Assembly: GCF_018687715.1 (NCBI RefSeq) | Contig: NC_056758.1 | Span: forward strand, 27,592,967-27,656,966 | Direction: 5' to 3' | Length of the DNA stretch: 64,000 nucleotides | From: Carya illinoinensis | Taxonomy: Eukaryota; Streptophyta; Magnoliopsida; Fagales; Juglandaceae | Shown: positions 1-11,415 of the stretch, in pieces | Layout of the letters: every line of letters begins with the position of its first letter | Position numbering within the stretch: position 1 is the stretch's first letter | Notes under the pieces: generated by a model | Told to the model about the DNA's origin: nothing | Seen by the model: only the letters and a program-made list of their open reading frames with translations | Databases searched by the model: none | Position numbers and translations under genes: made by a program

Positions 1-910
1 ACCCTTTTGCATAGAAATGAACTTTGTTTCTGATCAAACTAGTCCAAGAAGAAAATGTTAACTTCATATTTTTTAACAAAAATGAAATGTTTGTCTCAAT
101 TGGACCTGATGGTTTTACTAGGCATGTTTCAAGTTGCTTTCTTTGGTCCCAATTTGTAGAAGGCATGAGCTCCGAAGTTTTTATTTCTTTTTTCTTATCC
201 CCACATTGCATGTCCTTAGATACAAAACTAAGCACAAGGATATATTCATGTGCTATGATAGTATCTGACTGTGTTTGATTAAAGAAAAATCATGTGTTAT
301 AATGTGGTTATAACAACTTTTTTATATATATAATTAAGAATATAATTTTGTTGCAATTACAATAGGTATAACCCAAGTACAGGAAGTAGCACGGAAAATG
401 CCTAGCAACCACAAGGAACTAGAATAATAACTTCTTGTTGCAATAACAACTTTTTAACATCTATTTCAGGGAAGCCACATTAGAATATACTATGTGGATC
501 GAGGATGGACAGTTCAGAAGAACATTCTTGCCAAAAGTTTGCGATGGACAGTTACTGATACATTACTTTCTCCTGATCAACGCCATCTTGTTAGTTCCTG
601 TCTTTTGGTCCTTCTATTTGAAAGCCATGTTTATATATATTTACACTTACTAAATTTGTGATGCTAGGGGTCTGGCCTCTTAAAGGAACTACCCAGATCT
701 GGAATATGTGTTGGTCTATTCAACATATATACACCACTTTGGCTGAGTTCCAAGGTGGTCATATGAAGAGAGGATATTATTGAGTAAAATTTGACGCGAA
801 GGACATCAACCCCAAGAAATGAAATTCAAGGAGTAAATGGATGAAACTGTTAAAGATATCACTTTATTTTGTCTTTGGGTGATTCTAAGCATGCTCTTGT
901 ATATGTTATA

Positions 911-1420
911 AAAGGAAAACTAGGGTTTTCTTTATTAAGACTCCTGATTTACTGGGAAACTGAGTTGTGCTAGATTAGAATCCTAACACATCCCACGCCT
1001 CTTCGTGGTGATAATATAAGCGGCATTCAGATTGTAGCCAACCCAGTTTTTCATGAACATACAAAACACATCGAGATTGATTGTCACTATATTCGAGATG
1101 CCTATGAGTCTAAAGCTATCCCTCTTCCTCATGTGCCCACTGAACATCAAGTAGCTGATATCTTCACCAAAGTTTTGACTCAACAATGACATCAATACCT
1201 AATTAGCAAATTGCTGCTAGTCGACTCACTAGCATCAATTTGAGGGAGGGTACCAAAGGAAAACTAGGGTTTTCTTTATTAAGACTCCTGATTTACTAGG
1301 AAACTGAGTTGTGCTAGATTATGATTCTAATCTTATCTTGTATTTAAAATTAAACTTGTACATATTTGGATAGGACTTATATTTGTAATTTTACGGGAAC
1401 TATTGTTTATTTCAATGAGA
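911..1420 (+). mobile_element. Internally deleted Ty1-copia remnant in a LEC14B intron
   Basis: A 72-bp sequence at 911-983 recurs at 1255-1327 with few differences and looks like the start of an LTR. Between the copies, 1005-1189 encodes the C-terminal RNase H end of a copia polyprotein (motifs NISGIQIVANPVFHEHTKHI and HVPTEHQVADIFTK, then TGA). A purine-rich tract (gagggaggg, around 1241-1249) precedes the second copy, as expected of a polypurine tract before a 3' LTR. The element has lost almost its whole interior. The 3' LTR edge near 1420 is an estimate. Confidence 0.7.
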
Positions 1421-1439
1421 AGGAAATACCTAAAAGAGG

Positions 1440-1556
1440 TCATTCAGCCAAAGTTTGACATATGTCCCATATACTTGGGCATTTGCCTTCTCTTTTGATC
1501 AATAAAAATTTGTTTACCCATCAAAAATAAAAATAAAAAATAAAAAATAAAAATGT
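1440..1556 (+). mobile_element. LINE 3' tail fragment
   Basis: The stretch reads 'catatgtcccatatacttgg', then a T-rich piece, 'aataaaaatttgtttaccc' and an A-rich tail. This matches in mirror form the LINE tails elsewhere in the window (minus-strand copies at 50351 and 56505). It is non-coding and lies in the LEC14B intron just after the copia remnant. Confidence 0.5.
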
Positions 1557-2583
1557 TCCAAAACAGCTACTGGTGATTAGGATCTGGGGTCATCAATTTA
1601 TTAATAAAATAATTGTGCTGAATGTCATCGAATGAGACAAATTGGTTCTTCTATTCCCTTGTTGGAAGTATTACTTTTGAGTTTAGCATCGCTGGTTCTG
1701 CTGTTGTTTATGTTCATTTATATTGGAATCTTGGGTACAAACCCAAAAAAAGTAATTCTGGTTTTTATGTGACACTTGAATTCTTTGTCTCTGTGCCAAC
1801 TTTGTAGTTGCCTAGCAAGAGTGGATGGTTTTATAGAGAGAACGATGTTCTGCATGGACCACTTCACAAAGATAGAACTTGAACAATCTCTTATCTTGCT
1901 TGCTGCTGAAAATCTGCAAAATGTATTGTGTGCGCTTGCTTGTGTTTGATAAAACCCGTATTTCGGTTGGACAAATAAAAGATCTAATTGACTGGAAAAC
2001 AGTCCTAAATGTTCGAAATGTTATTGATGATAGTGAGTAACATTAAAAGGTGTACCCTAATTGAATGGGACTACCCACTGCTCAGCTATTCTGACTTGGC
2101 TGGGTTGGTCACCTGGCTGTCTGACAGTTACCAATTTAGTTAAACTTAAGATTTAGTAGTTGGGTTGAGTTGTATTGGATTGCAGTATTTCATCTTCTTC
2201 TTTTTTTAATGCTCATTTTCAAATAATTCTCCCTCAAAGGCTTCAAGCATATGTTTCAATGTCTCTTATTAAATTCTGTTTTGGTTAATTAAATCTTTGT
2301 TCTGCTTCTGTAGGTTTATGCCAGTATGTCACCTACTGTCCATATTGTTAATGCTGGGTCCACTGAAACAGAGTCTCTGGCAAATATTACGGTATGGCAT
2401 TGCTAGTGTTTCAATTTCATGGATTTTTTATATACTTAAGTTAATGCTTATTATACAGTGGAATATATATCACACCTATTGGTCAAGACTCATACATCAG
2501 TAGATTTTTTAGGCCAATCCTGTGTACTTATATCAGCTTTCCATGATACACTTCTTCACACCTGTATTTGAAACAAGGAATGA

Positions 2584-2680
2584 AAAATAATTCTTGGCTA
2601 TTTATATTATAACAATATTTTATTCATTACTATTTAAAACATCTCATCTCATCTCATCTGTATAACCAAACGGGACTTAA
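2584..2680 (+). repeat. Right end of a Tourist-like MITE
   Basis: The segment ends in repeated ATCTC units followed by 'accaaacgggact' and TAA. In reverse complement this is the GTCCCGTTTGGT terminus of the element at 12540-12920. The left end is not clear. It lies in a LEC14B intron. Confidence 0.5.
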
Positions 2681-3669
2681 ACGATTCATATGACTAAAGA
2701 TTTTTAAATGATTTCGTCAATGAGATACAATACTTTAACAATAAGAATATGTGGATTAAAGAGATTTAATTCCTACACATGCATATAGATGCAACAATAT
2801 GAATACAGAAATTTACTAGACTGTATAAGCACAAGTTTTGAGAAGTTGGTCACATGGGCATGCACTATTGAGGATGTCGCTAGGAATATATACTGAGCAA
2901 CAGAAGGCATCAATTTGGATTATTGCATGCATTGGTTTGAACATTCATGCACTGTATGAAAATCTCACTTTGGGAATATCCTGGGACATAAAAACCAATT
3001 ATTTGGATAATTATATTTTGAAATTTCTTCTGTGACTAATTATTGTTATCTTACATTTAACAAGGAAATTTACTTTTCACAAAAATATTTAACAAGAAAA
3101 TGATAGACAGTTTTTATGGTATTTTGTAGCATACTCACGATGGATTGGGATTTTCCCAAAGAAGGAAAAAAATGTCAATTATCACAATTTGTAACAAACA
3201 TTGGTCACCATTTTTGGTCCTCATTATGCCCTTCTCGGCTTTCCGAGGAAGCTTTTCTGTACTCTACTCAGATCACTATCTGACAGCAGCTGCTTTCATC
3301 ACTCCATTCCCTCTCCACTGTATTTCTTTCTTGACATTGAGGGTCTACATGTTATGCAGGAGATCCATGAAGTTTTAGATTTTTCTCCTGATGATGACGG
3401 GGAATACTCTTTTAGAATCTTCTCTGTAAAATTCTCAACAGTGATGATTCTATATATGTTTATGATCTTGAAGCAAATAAGCTTTCCCTAAGAATTTTGG
3501 CACATACGGTATTGTTACCTTTTTCATAAGCACTTCTATCTTCTTCTTCTTCTTCTTTTAATTTGATGTGTATAGTTTTCTGGTTGGTTATTGATTTCCT
3601 TTTTTTATCAGTGTACTCATGCATAAAGACATAAAGCTTCTGCTCCTTTATAGCAGATTTACATGGTTG

Positions 3670-3672
<3 letters not shown>

Positions 3673-3702
<30 letters not shown>
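3673..3702. repeat. (CT)n microsatellite
   Basis: About 15 CT units in a LEC14B intron. Confidence 0.9.
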
Positions 3703-3704
<2 letters not shown>

Positions 3705-4290
3705 TCAAATTCTAAACGTCACCTGCTTGACCTAATGTTATTCTGCACTTGAGTTGGTTAAGAGTTGCTATGGAGAGAGCTAAGCCTCACTTCAAATAGC
3801 AGCTCTTCCTGTGTAAGGTATCTACTGTGTTATCCTTAAAATACTGTTACTCTAACCGAGTCTGCCATTCACAGAGCATAATGTTTTTTGTGTAGTTTTA
3901 GTTCTGATGAGTAGTATTTTTTTAATTATGTTAAGATGGAAAAGGTCAGGGATTCCAGTGAAGGAGTGGACTTAATCCTTAAATGGATTTCCGCTGTGTA
4001 ATCTTGTGTTTTCCTGGAAGTGAAATTGTGGAAGAAGGCTCTTATTTAAACGGTGATTTTGTATTGAATGGGATTATAGATCTTTTTAAGTGTCTTGAGT
4101 TGAATTGCATTTTGTGTTGCAGTCTGATGTGAATGCTGTATGTTTTGCCGAAGAAAGTGGCCATCTTATTTATTCCGGGAGTGATGATACTTTCTGTAAG
4201 GTAAATCTTACTCTTACATACAGTATTTGTAGTTGGGATCAATTGCACTTTCCACCCTTGTCAATGGGATCAGTTCAGTTTTCCCTTAAA

Positions 4291-4387
4291 GCCAAAGGCA
4301 TGTGGCCTGATTGGCATAATCCCCAAGTCTCCAAAATGGAGGTCTTGGGTTCGAAACCCCCCTCCCCAAATGTATCAAAAAAAAAAA
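4291..4387 (+). mobile_element. Short tRNA-derived SINE (~97 bp) with target-site duplication
   Basis: The head resembles a tRNA: a possible A-box region (GTGGCCTGATTGGC) and a clear B box (GGTCTTGGGTTCGAA), then a short body and a poly(A) tail. TTTCCCTTAAA occurs on both sides (4280-4290 and 4388-4398), the expected duplication for LINE-mobilised insertion. A relative lies at 27741-27833. It sits in a LEC14B intron. Confidence 0.65.
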
Positions 4388-5390
4388 TTTCCCTTAAACC
4401 ATCAAATGAAGCTGCCAATTCAGCAGCCTTTGTCAAGTAGCCCCTGGCTTTTAATATAATATACACTCATAGTGCTGTAAGAAATACAACTTATTTGTAG
4501 GTGTGGGACAGACGTTGCTTTGTTGCTAGAGATAAACCAGCTGGGGTCCTGATGGGACATCTTGAGGGAATTACATTTATTGACAGCCGTGGCGATGGCC
4601 GTTATTTAATATCAAATGGTAAAGACCAAAGTATCAAACTTTGGGATATCCGGGGAATGTCTTCCAATGCTAGATGGTATGATCAGTTTCTGGCTTCCCG
4701 TGGTGACCTTGAAATTTGTCTTGTATTTGCGAAGTTGTGATCTCTATCATAATATGGCTTCCCATGATGCGGTAATATCATTCTTTCATCGTTGGTGTTT
4801 TACCCTTGATCTAATTGTGATTATATTGAATTCTCTCTATCTTGATACTGATGCTGAAGTTAATGGTTATCCAAAACAAGAACAAAAAGGGGGAAAAAAT
4901 ACAAAAAAATGATGCAGAAGTTATATTATCTTAATATAAGACTTGGGCAAGTTGTGAGATATTAAGAATCTTTATTTGCATCATATGTTATATAAATAAA
5001 AATAAAAACATCTATAAAATTATTTCAGAATCACTGATTTTTGGCGGGCAAAACTGATGTTAATCTCTATTTGTTGAGTACCTAAATCTTTTGCACATTT
5101 ATGGGGCCAAAAACAATTGGTTATAATATAAAGGTGAGCAAACTAGGAACAGGATCTTCGTTATATAGAAGTTTATAGGTGAAGAAATGCATGAATTGGA
5201 TACAGGAGAGGTATAGATTTTCTTTGTATAGGTTTGGGAATCCCAAAATTGCTTTTATCTATGGTGATGGTCCTATATTGTTCACCAACTTAAAACAGAG
5301 TATGAATCTGAATTATGATCTTTTTCCATGCATTCACCCTAATGGACTAGAAGCTACATGAAATGTGAAACAATTTTTTGATGAAAAATT

Positions 5391-5559
5391 CTACTCATCA
5401 TCCCCACACACCACAGACCACACATATTTTTTAAATTTTTTCTCTTATCAAATGTGTAGTGTATGAATAATGAGTAGAAGAATTCAATTAGTTTAGGAAT
5501 AACAAAACCGAAAAAAATTTTAAAAAAAAAAAAGTGTGGTGTGTGGAGATGATGAGTAG
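5391..5559. mobile_element. MITE with 25-bp terminal inverted repeats
   Basis: Positions 5391-5415 (beginning CTACTCATCATCCCC) and 5535-5559 (ending GATGATGAGTAG) are inverted copies matching at 24 of 25 positions. The interior is AT-rich and non-coding. It is a short non-autonomous DNA transposon in a LEC14B intron; the superfamily cannot be assigned because the duplication is unclear. Confidence 0.7.
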
Positions 5560-6985
5560 TAAAATCCTTTTTTTGATAGGTGGAGCACTGCTATTATAAT
5601 TGTGGAATGATGCTAGACCAATGGCACCGTTGATAGAAAATTGTTACTTCATGTGACCAGACAACTTAAGTTCAATGAGAGGTTGAGTTATAGATAAAAT
5701 CTCACTCTGCCGGTGGATTTGTTTGTATCAAACCAAGGATTCCCATAAGGTCTAAAAATACTTTTCACTTGCCCCTTTTCCACAGTGAAGAACAATATAA
5801 TCAATCTCTTTCCTTCATTTCAGCAATCCAGGTTTTAAGAGTTATGAATGGGACTACAGATGGATGGACTACCCACCACAGGCAAAAGAAGTGAAACACC
5901 CATGTGATCAGTCGGTGGCTACATTTAGAGGTCATTCGGTCGTGCAAACTCTTATTCGCTGCTACTGCTCCCCAGCATACAGGTAAACCTCAACCATAGT
6001 TCCTCTAATACAGAGCCGTTTGTTTGATGCTAGTTGGGCCTGGTCAACCTGAATCAATAGGCCTGTCTGTTAACATAGACTTGATTGACCTACTTTGTCT
6101 AATGGGCATCAATTTTGTTTAAATATACAGAATAGTTTTGTAAAACTCGGTTTCCCCTACAAGAATTTTTTTTCTTCTCTTTTTTCCCCCTCCAATTCTG
6201 ACACTGGTTCATGGTGAAACTTATGAATGAGTTTCTTGAAATTTGCAGCACTGGTCAGAAGTACATCTACACTCGATCTTTCAATGCATGTGTTTATATT
6301 TACAATTTGTTATGTAACCCACTACAGTTTTGCCGTTATCTACATGCTTTATTTCTGTGAGTAATTCCCAAACAGAGTTAATGGGTAAGGTTAAGATGAT
6401 GAGGGTTTGCAGCCTCTTGACCTTTTCTACGCTTGTTTGAGAAGAGATTGAAGATCACCAGTTATGGGAAACGTTGGTTGTTAGATGTATACCCTTTTGG
6501 ATGATAAAAACTTCATGCTGGCTATTCTAAAATGTTAACAAGTAGCAGCAACTCATCACTGAACTGATGCCATGGTTGCATGATGTCTTTGATCCCCAAA
6601 TTAATGGTAAAAGTGCAAAGTAACCTGAAGATCTCATATAACTCGCTGAACTGGTATCTTTGTCGCCACGTCTGAAGTTATAGCTTGCACAATTTTTAAA
6701 TTGATTGTTTTGTTATACTCAGTTGCTGAACTCTGGCTATTGTTGACAGTCGTTTGGTAATTATTTGTAGGTAAGTGTATCAACTGTGCAGCCCAAGTTG
6801 CTACACTCGAGCATCATAAATCACCTGTAAGGGACTGTAGTTGGCACCCTTACCATCCAATGCTTATTAGCTCCTCTTGGGATGGGGATGTTGTCAAATG
6901 GGAGTTTCCCAGGACTGGTGAAGCACCGGACTACTCGAGCAGGAAGAGAGCACTCGAGAGAGATCGAAGGAGACGTATTTATTGA

Positions 6986-9900
6986 AGATCACTTGTTATG
7001 TGGGCAAGCTATTGTGATATGATTTGGTAAATTCATGTTGTTTGCACATTGGTTCAAGTTATTTTTCAGCATCATATAAGGTATAAATAACGACCCATAT
7101 GAACTATGAATAATTCTCATATTAACCATGTCAGTTGTACATATATACCATTTTCATACTGTCATCCTAATATTTGTACAGAATTCATGAATAATGAATC
7201 GACAGATGGCTTATTCCAAAGACCTCAGCTGAATATGCTTGTACACTTTTTAAGACATTCTACATTTTGCATTCGAAAACATCAAATCCGATTGATACAC
7301 TGTACACACTGACAAAGAATGAAAGTAGGTGACATTTGGATATTATCAAACAAATACATTCTAAATTTTTTCTATTAAATAAAAAATATATATTATTTGC
7401 AGGATGGAAAAGAGTTATGGTAATTGATCAGTATATTAATAAATTAATTTTATAATTTAATATATTACATTAATTCATATTAGTTTATAAATTTATTTCG
7501 TAAAACCTCTCTGTCGCTAAAATGTTTATTTAAAAATAATTATATTTTCCGATAGAAAAAAGTGGACTCAAGATGAAAGAAAGAGTCATATGCCGAGGAG
7601 TACAAGTAACCCAGAAACTTTGAATAAAAAATCAGCCTCAACCTTTTGGTTTCCTGGTCTACCAAGAATCTTTGAGTGCCCTAGTAATTAAGAAATTATT
7701 AAAGCTAAACTTAAAGGCTTTGGCATGCGTGACTTGCAGTGGGCGGTACGTTCTAATGAAAACCTCAAGTACATTTTAGCAATCATATATCATAATATTT
7801 GAAAAAGACAAAAGAAAAAAAAAATGAAAAATGAAACTGCTCATCAATCACATAAACTTTTCGATTCCTTGTGACACAATTCTCATCATGACCCGCAATT
7901 ACTCACTGCATTCAGTGATTTCTAGTAAATTTGCATGATGTATCAGTATCTTGTAAAATGCGGGGGATTAAACAAAAGAAAATTCCAAATTTTGAGTATT
8001 GAGTTTTGTCTTTCAAAGTCGGTCCTAGACCAACAATCAGACAATGGAATGGCTAAAGTCGAAAGATATAGAGCATCATGGACTGATATTTAAAAAAGAA
8101 AAAGAAGGATAGTAAGTGGAAAATGTCCATGGGAGTTTCATCGAGCATCTTGGAAGTGTCTTCTTTCTCTGATTTTAGAAAGCTAAGAGAAATATATTTT
8201 GGAATGATTATCTTGGAATCATCACTTTGTCTGGCCCAATTGTGTGATGGCTGGCTATTATTTTGAAGAGTGGCCGTTGGAATAATGAGGCAAAACAAAA
8301 ATAAAAGAAAAAAGAAAGGAATTGAGGGGCCCTACATACGTGATGGTCAAAGATTTTTAGATAAGCAACACAAGTAAGCTATAATATGAACATAATCAAA
8401 GTGGATTCCTACCGGGGAACTTGAAGACTTGAGCAGTTGGAGAGTATAGACTCTCCTCTTTAGAATAATTAAGGGAGCATAAAAGCAAAAGGGCCCCCAC
8501 TTTAGGTGGGTAGACCTAGACCCATCTCATATGTTTTAGACAGAGTTAGTAATTATTGGTCATAACCTTGGCCCATCTGGATGTTGCCTTTCTGCACAAG
8601 TTTCTCTTCTTTTTGTTATTACAACACTCATTTTCCAAAAATTTTATTATGACTTCTTTTGCGCACACCATTTTCACTCATCTACCTTTGAGAAGTTGAA
8701 GACTCTGCCTCCTTGCAAAAGAAGCCTCTGAAGATAATATGCCCCAAGGCAGCGTCTCCAAGAGCTATTAAAAAAAAATAAAGGTCAGGTTTTGACCTTC
8801 GGTTCCAAAAGAGGTCATCATTGGAGTCATGGGGAATGCGTTTTGACACCTTTGGGCACGTGCTAAGTTGTAAATCTCCCCAACCCAACAACCACGGACA
8901 CCCAAATAAATGAGTTAAAAAAAAGCATTCTTAGATTTTTACCTTTTGTGCTCTCTGCTAGCTGGTTTTGCTTTGTTCTATGTGGCCACCCCAGCTTCAA
9001 GCTCAGCTTTATCTATGATTCTTTCCCCACCTAATCTCATTTCCTTGCCTTTCTCTTAGAACTAAATAAATAAATAGTCTAGAAATTATTAAGTAATGGC
9101 GTGGTACTCTAATCTTATAACACGATTTCATTCATAAAATTAAAATTGTCTATGGAAGCACCATTTTAAGCACATCAACCTATGATGTTTAGTCCCTCAG
9201 AAACTGTCATCATAGTCTCTTTGATGATTCGAGTTGTTTTCTGCAAAATGGATGGAGTTAAAAGATGATTTGAGTGGACCAATCTGGCTAAAGGGTCTTC
9301 AAGTTAGAGATGATTGTTTGTTAGTTTTCTCATTTTCTCATACTGGTTTAGCTCAGCTAGCTGGCCCCCAATTATTGTGTGTATGATACATACATTTGCC
9401 AGAAACCCGTGCATGCAAAAAGCCGAAAAGAAGAGGTGAGTGCAGAAGTGAAAGTTCCCCCACAGTTGTCGCTAAAAAGGAAAGGAAATACAACATCTAC
9501 TTCAAACAAAGTTGGAAGTTGTCTATACAACTCCTGTCAATTACATCATATTCGAGTTCACGATGATAGTCATTGGCAATTTTGTGCATATTTCATTGTT
9601 CTCATAAAGCAAGCTCAGCTATTCAACAAATTTATTTATTTGGTTCAAGCAAATAAATAAAAAGAAAATTAAAAAGTAAAAATTTTATATGCAGTCATTT
9701 TTACATATTTTACTAATGTGATTGATTGCATCATTTTTTAAAAATAAAATAAGTTAGAACTGACTTGATTAATCACATCAATAGAGTGTACGATATATAC
9801 ACAAATATAATTATATATAGCAGAACAAATTTAAAAAACAAAAAAACATAAAAACATTAACTCTGATATTAAAAGAGACACACCAAATACCAAAACATTA

Positions 9901-10166
9901 GTAGTAAAAACAAAGAAGTACATCAAATAGCTTGCACTGTTTTTCTTTTTTCTTCTCTCTTTTTTTTTTTGTGAAAGAAGGAAAAACATAATATCTGGAT
10001 ATCCACAATGATTCCTCCTTATTCTAATTTTACCAATCTATAATATCCCAAAAATAATAAATCAATCAAGCCCACCACCAACAAAATTTAGCTTGACAAT
10101 TAAATAATCAGTGTGTACCATCTCTTCCCATTCTGCCCCCGGGATATACCCCCCGATTTTCCAAAC
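6986..10166. other. Intergenic spacer with no recognised gene
   Basis: This is the gap between the convergent LEC14B-like gene and the LRR gene, so it should hold both 3' UTRs. It is AT-rich with several short homopolymers. Open frames here are under 95 codons and lack recognisable motifs. I found no RNA gene or bounded repeat. Confidence 0.6.
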
Positions 10167-11369
10167 TTACCCCTTCCACTCGTTGCACTGCGTGGTGGGC
10201 CTCGTCTTCTGCTTCCCAGCCTTCAACGGGCATGGCGCCTCTACGGGCGGAACCATACAATTATACTGCAGACACAAGGAACTGCTCAAAGGAATGTCAG
10301 CAGTCGGATTGATCTGCATACCCGTAAGATAATTGTGCTGCAAATACAGTATCTGTATACTAGCAGCCAGCAAGCGATCCACGAAGCTACCCGGTACCTG
10401 ACCCGTGAACCGGTTATTGTTCAGGTATAGATTCTGTACGGTAGAGAGCAGTGGAGAGATTTTCCCAGAAAGCCTGTTGTAGCTAAGATCAACGGTCGGA
10501 ATCGTGACCTGGTCCGCCGGTTGAACCGGGCCGAAAAAGAGATTGCGCTGTAATTGGAGGCTGCTGATCGGGAAGGTGAAGATCCGACCCGGAATCTTAC
10601 CAGTGAATTGGTTCATGCTCAGGTCGAGGTAATTGAGCTGGTCGAGCCGGGTTAAGAGCCCGTCCACGGGCCCACTGAGCTTGTTCCAGGAGAGAGAGAG
10701 GTATTGGAGAGAGGGAGGTAGGGAAGCAGGAGGAAGCGAACCGGTGAGAACGTTGTGCTTGAGGTCGAGCCGGGTCAGTGTTCGGGAGAGAAACGGAGGG
10801 ACCGAACCGGAGAGGCGGTTGTGGCAGAGGATGAGGTTGGACAATGCCGGTAAGGTTCCAATGGGCCGCGGGATTGTTCCGTCGAACTGGTTGTAGCTGA
10901 GGTCCAGGGTCCGCAGGCTCCGTAACTCGCCGAGAGAGGGCGGAATCACACCGGAGATGAAGTTCCGGCTGATCGCGAGGAACCGGAGGCTTTTCAACTG
11001 GGAGATCGAGTGTGGCAGGGCCCCAAAGATTCTGCCAGGAACGACGGAGAACTCCGCCAGTGCAGACAGTTTCCCAATCGCCGGGTCAATCCGACCGGTC
11101 AGTCCCGGTGAGCCGGCCCTCGGGTCACCCAGGTTGAGCGCAATAACCTTATCGGAATCACAGTAAACCCCGGCGAAATTACACGGATCGGACGTGAAGT
11201 CCCATGCAGCGAAGAAGTTCGAACCGGGCAAGTCGTCCAAAGCTTTCCTGATAGATTGCAGAGCCAGAAAATCAATCGGGTCCAGAATCGCAAACACCCA
11301 AGAGTTATTACACTGCAACAAACACAAAGTAAGCACAATGCAAACCCTCACACCCCTTAAGTCAGCCAT
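10167..11369 (-). CDS. Secreted leucine-rich-repeat protein (At4g03010-like)
   Basis: Single-exon gene of 400 aa. It begins with a hydrophobic signal peptide (about residues 1-27), then the N-terminal cap (AILDPIDFLALQSIRKALDD ... SDPCNFAGVYC), then about ten plant-type LRRs of the L..L.LS.N...G.IP pattern. Examples are LRTLDLSYNQFDGTIP and LNYLDLSMNQFTGKIP. The C-terminal cap has paired cysteines (CLQYNCMVPP ... APCPL ... TTQC). There is no kinase domain and no obvious transmembrane helix, so it is probably secreted to the apoplast, like FLOR1/PGIP-type LRR proteins; ligand unknown. The frame stays open upstream to an ATG at 11597, but the added 76 residues are not LRR-like and would bury the signal peptide, so I use the Met at 11367-11369. 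Coding sequence is much more GC-rich than its flanks. Confidence 0.9.
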   Translation of the reverse strand: MADLRGVRVCIVLTLCLLQCNNSWVFAILDPIDFLALQSIRKALDDLPGSNFFAAWDFTSDPCNFAGVYCDSDKVIALNLGDPRAGSPGLTGRIDPAIGKLSALAEFSVVPGRIFGALPHSISQLKSLRFLAISRNFISGVIPPSLGELRSLRTLDLSYNQFDGTIPRPIGTLPALSNLILCHNRLSGSVPPFLSRTLTRLDLKHNVLTGSLPPASLPPSLQYLSLSWNKLSGPVDGLLTRLDQLNYLDLSMNQFTGKIPGRIFTFPISSLQLQRNLFFGPVQPADQVTIPTVDLSYNRLSGKISPLLSTVQNLYLNNNRFTGQVPGSFVDRLLAASIQILYLQHNYLTGMQINPTADIPLSSSLCLQYNCMVPPVEAPCPLKAGKQKTRPTTQCNEWKG

Positions 11370-11407
11370 GGAAGAAGTGGCTACTGAGCTAGTGAATGTG
11401 GGGGGGG

Positions 11408-11415
11408 CTTTATAG
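11408..11415 (-). promoter_or_regulatory. Possible TATA box of the LRR gene
   Basis: CTATAAAG on the minus strand, about 40 nt before the chosen ATG. If used, the leader would be very short, so this is tentative. It would also exclude the longer upstream start. Confidence 0.25.

Larger units (their letters stand above)
470..6985 (+). pseudogene. LEC14B: LEC14B-like WD40 protein (DCAF11 type), 3' part, probably disrupted
   Basis: WD40-repeat protein of the LEC14B family, related to DDB1-CUL4 associated factor 11, which supplies substrate receptors to CUL4 ubiquitin ligases (family knowledge). The 5' exons lie before the window. Exons I can place: 470-589, 2314-2391, 3360-3508, 4123-4200, 4501-4676, 5824-5982, about 6249-6313 and about 6792-6985, ending in a TGA at 6983-6985. 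Recognisable pieces include IYSGSDD, GHLEGITFIDSRGDGRY, KDQSIKLWDIR, WDYRWMDYPPQAKEVKHP and SSSWDGDVVKWEFP. The exon at 3360-3508 lacks about 28 nt between FSVKFST and the DDSIYVYDLEANK stretch compared with the family, which shifts the frame and stops translation at 3489-3491. Skipping this exon would restore the frame but lose a WD blade. The junction at 6313/6792 is also altered, though one GT-AG pairing keeps frame. Family identity is firm; loss of function is likely, but an assembly error is possible. Confidence 0.7.

Noticed and set aside
983..1195. 70-codon minus-strand frame
   Set aside because: Antisense of the copia RNase H remnant, which reads correctly on the plus strand.
3460..3708. 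Minus-strand frame with an Arg-Glu repeat
   Set aside because: Produced by the CT microsatellite and an intron; no conserved residues.
10633..11166. Plus-strand open frames rich in Arg/Glu opposite the LRR gene
   Set aside because: They are shadows of the GC-rich LRR coding sequence on the other strand and show no motif.
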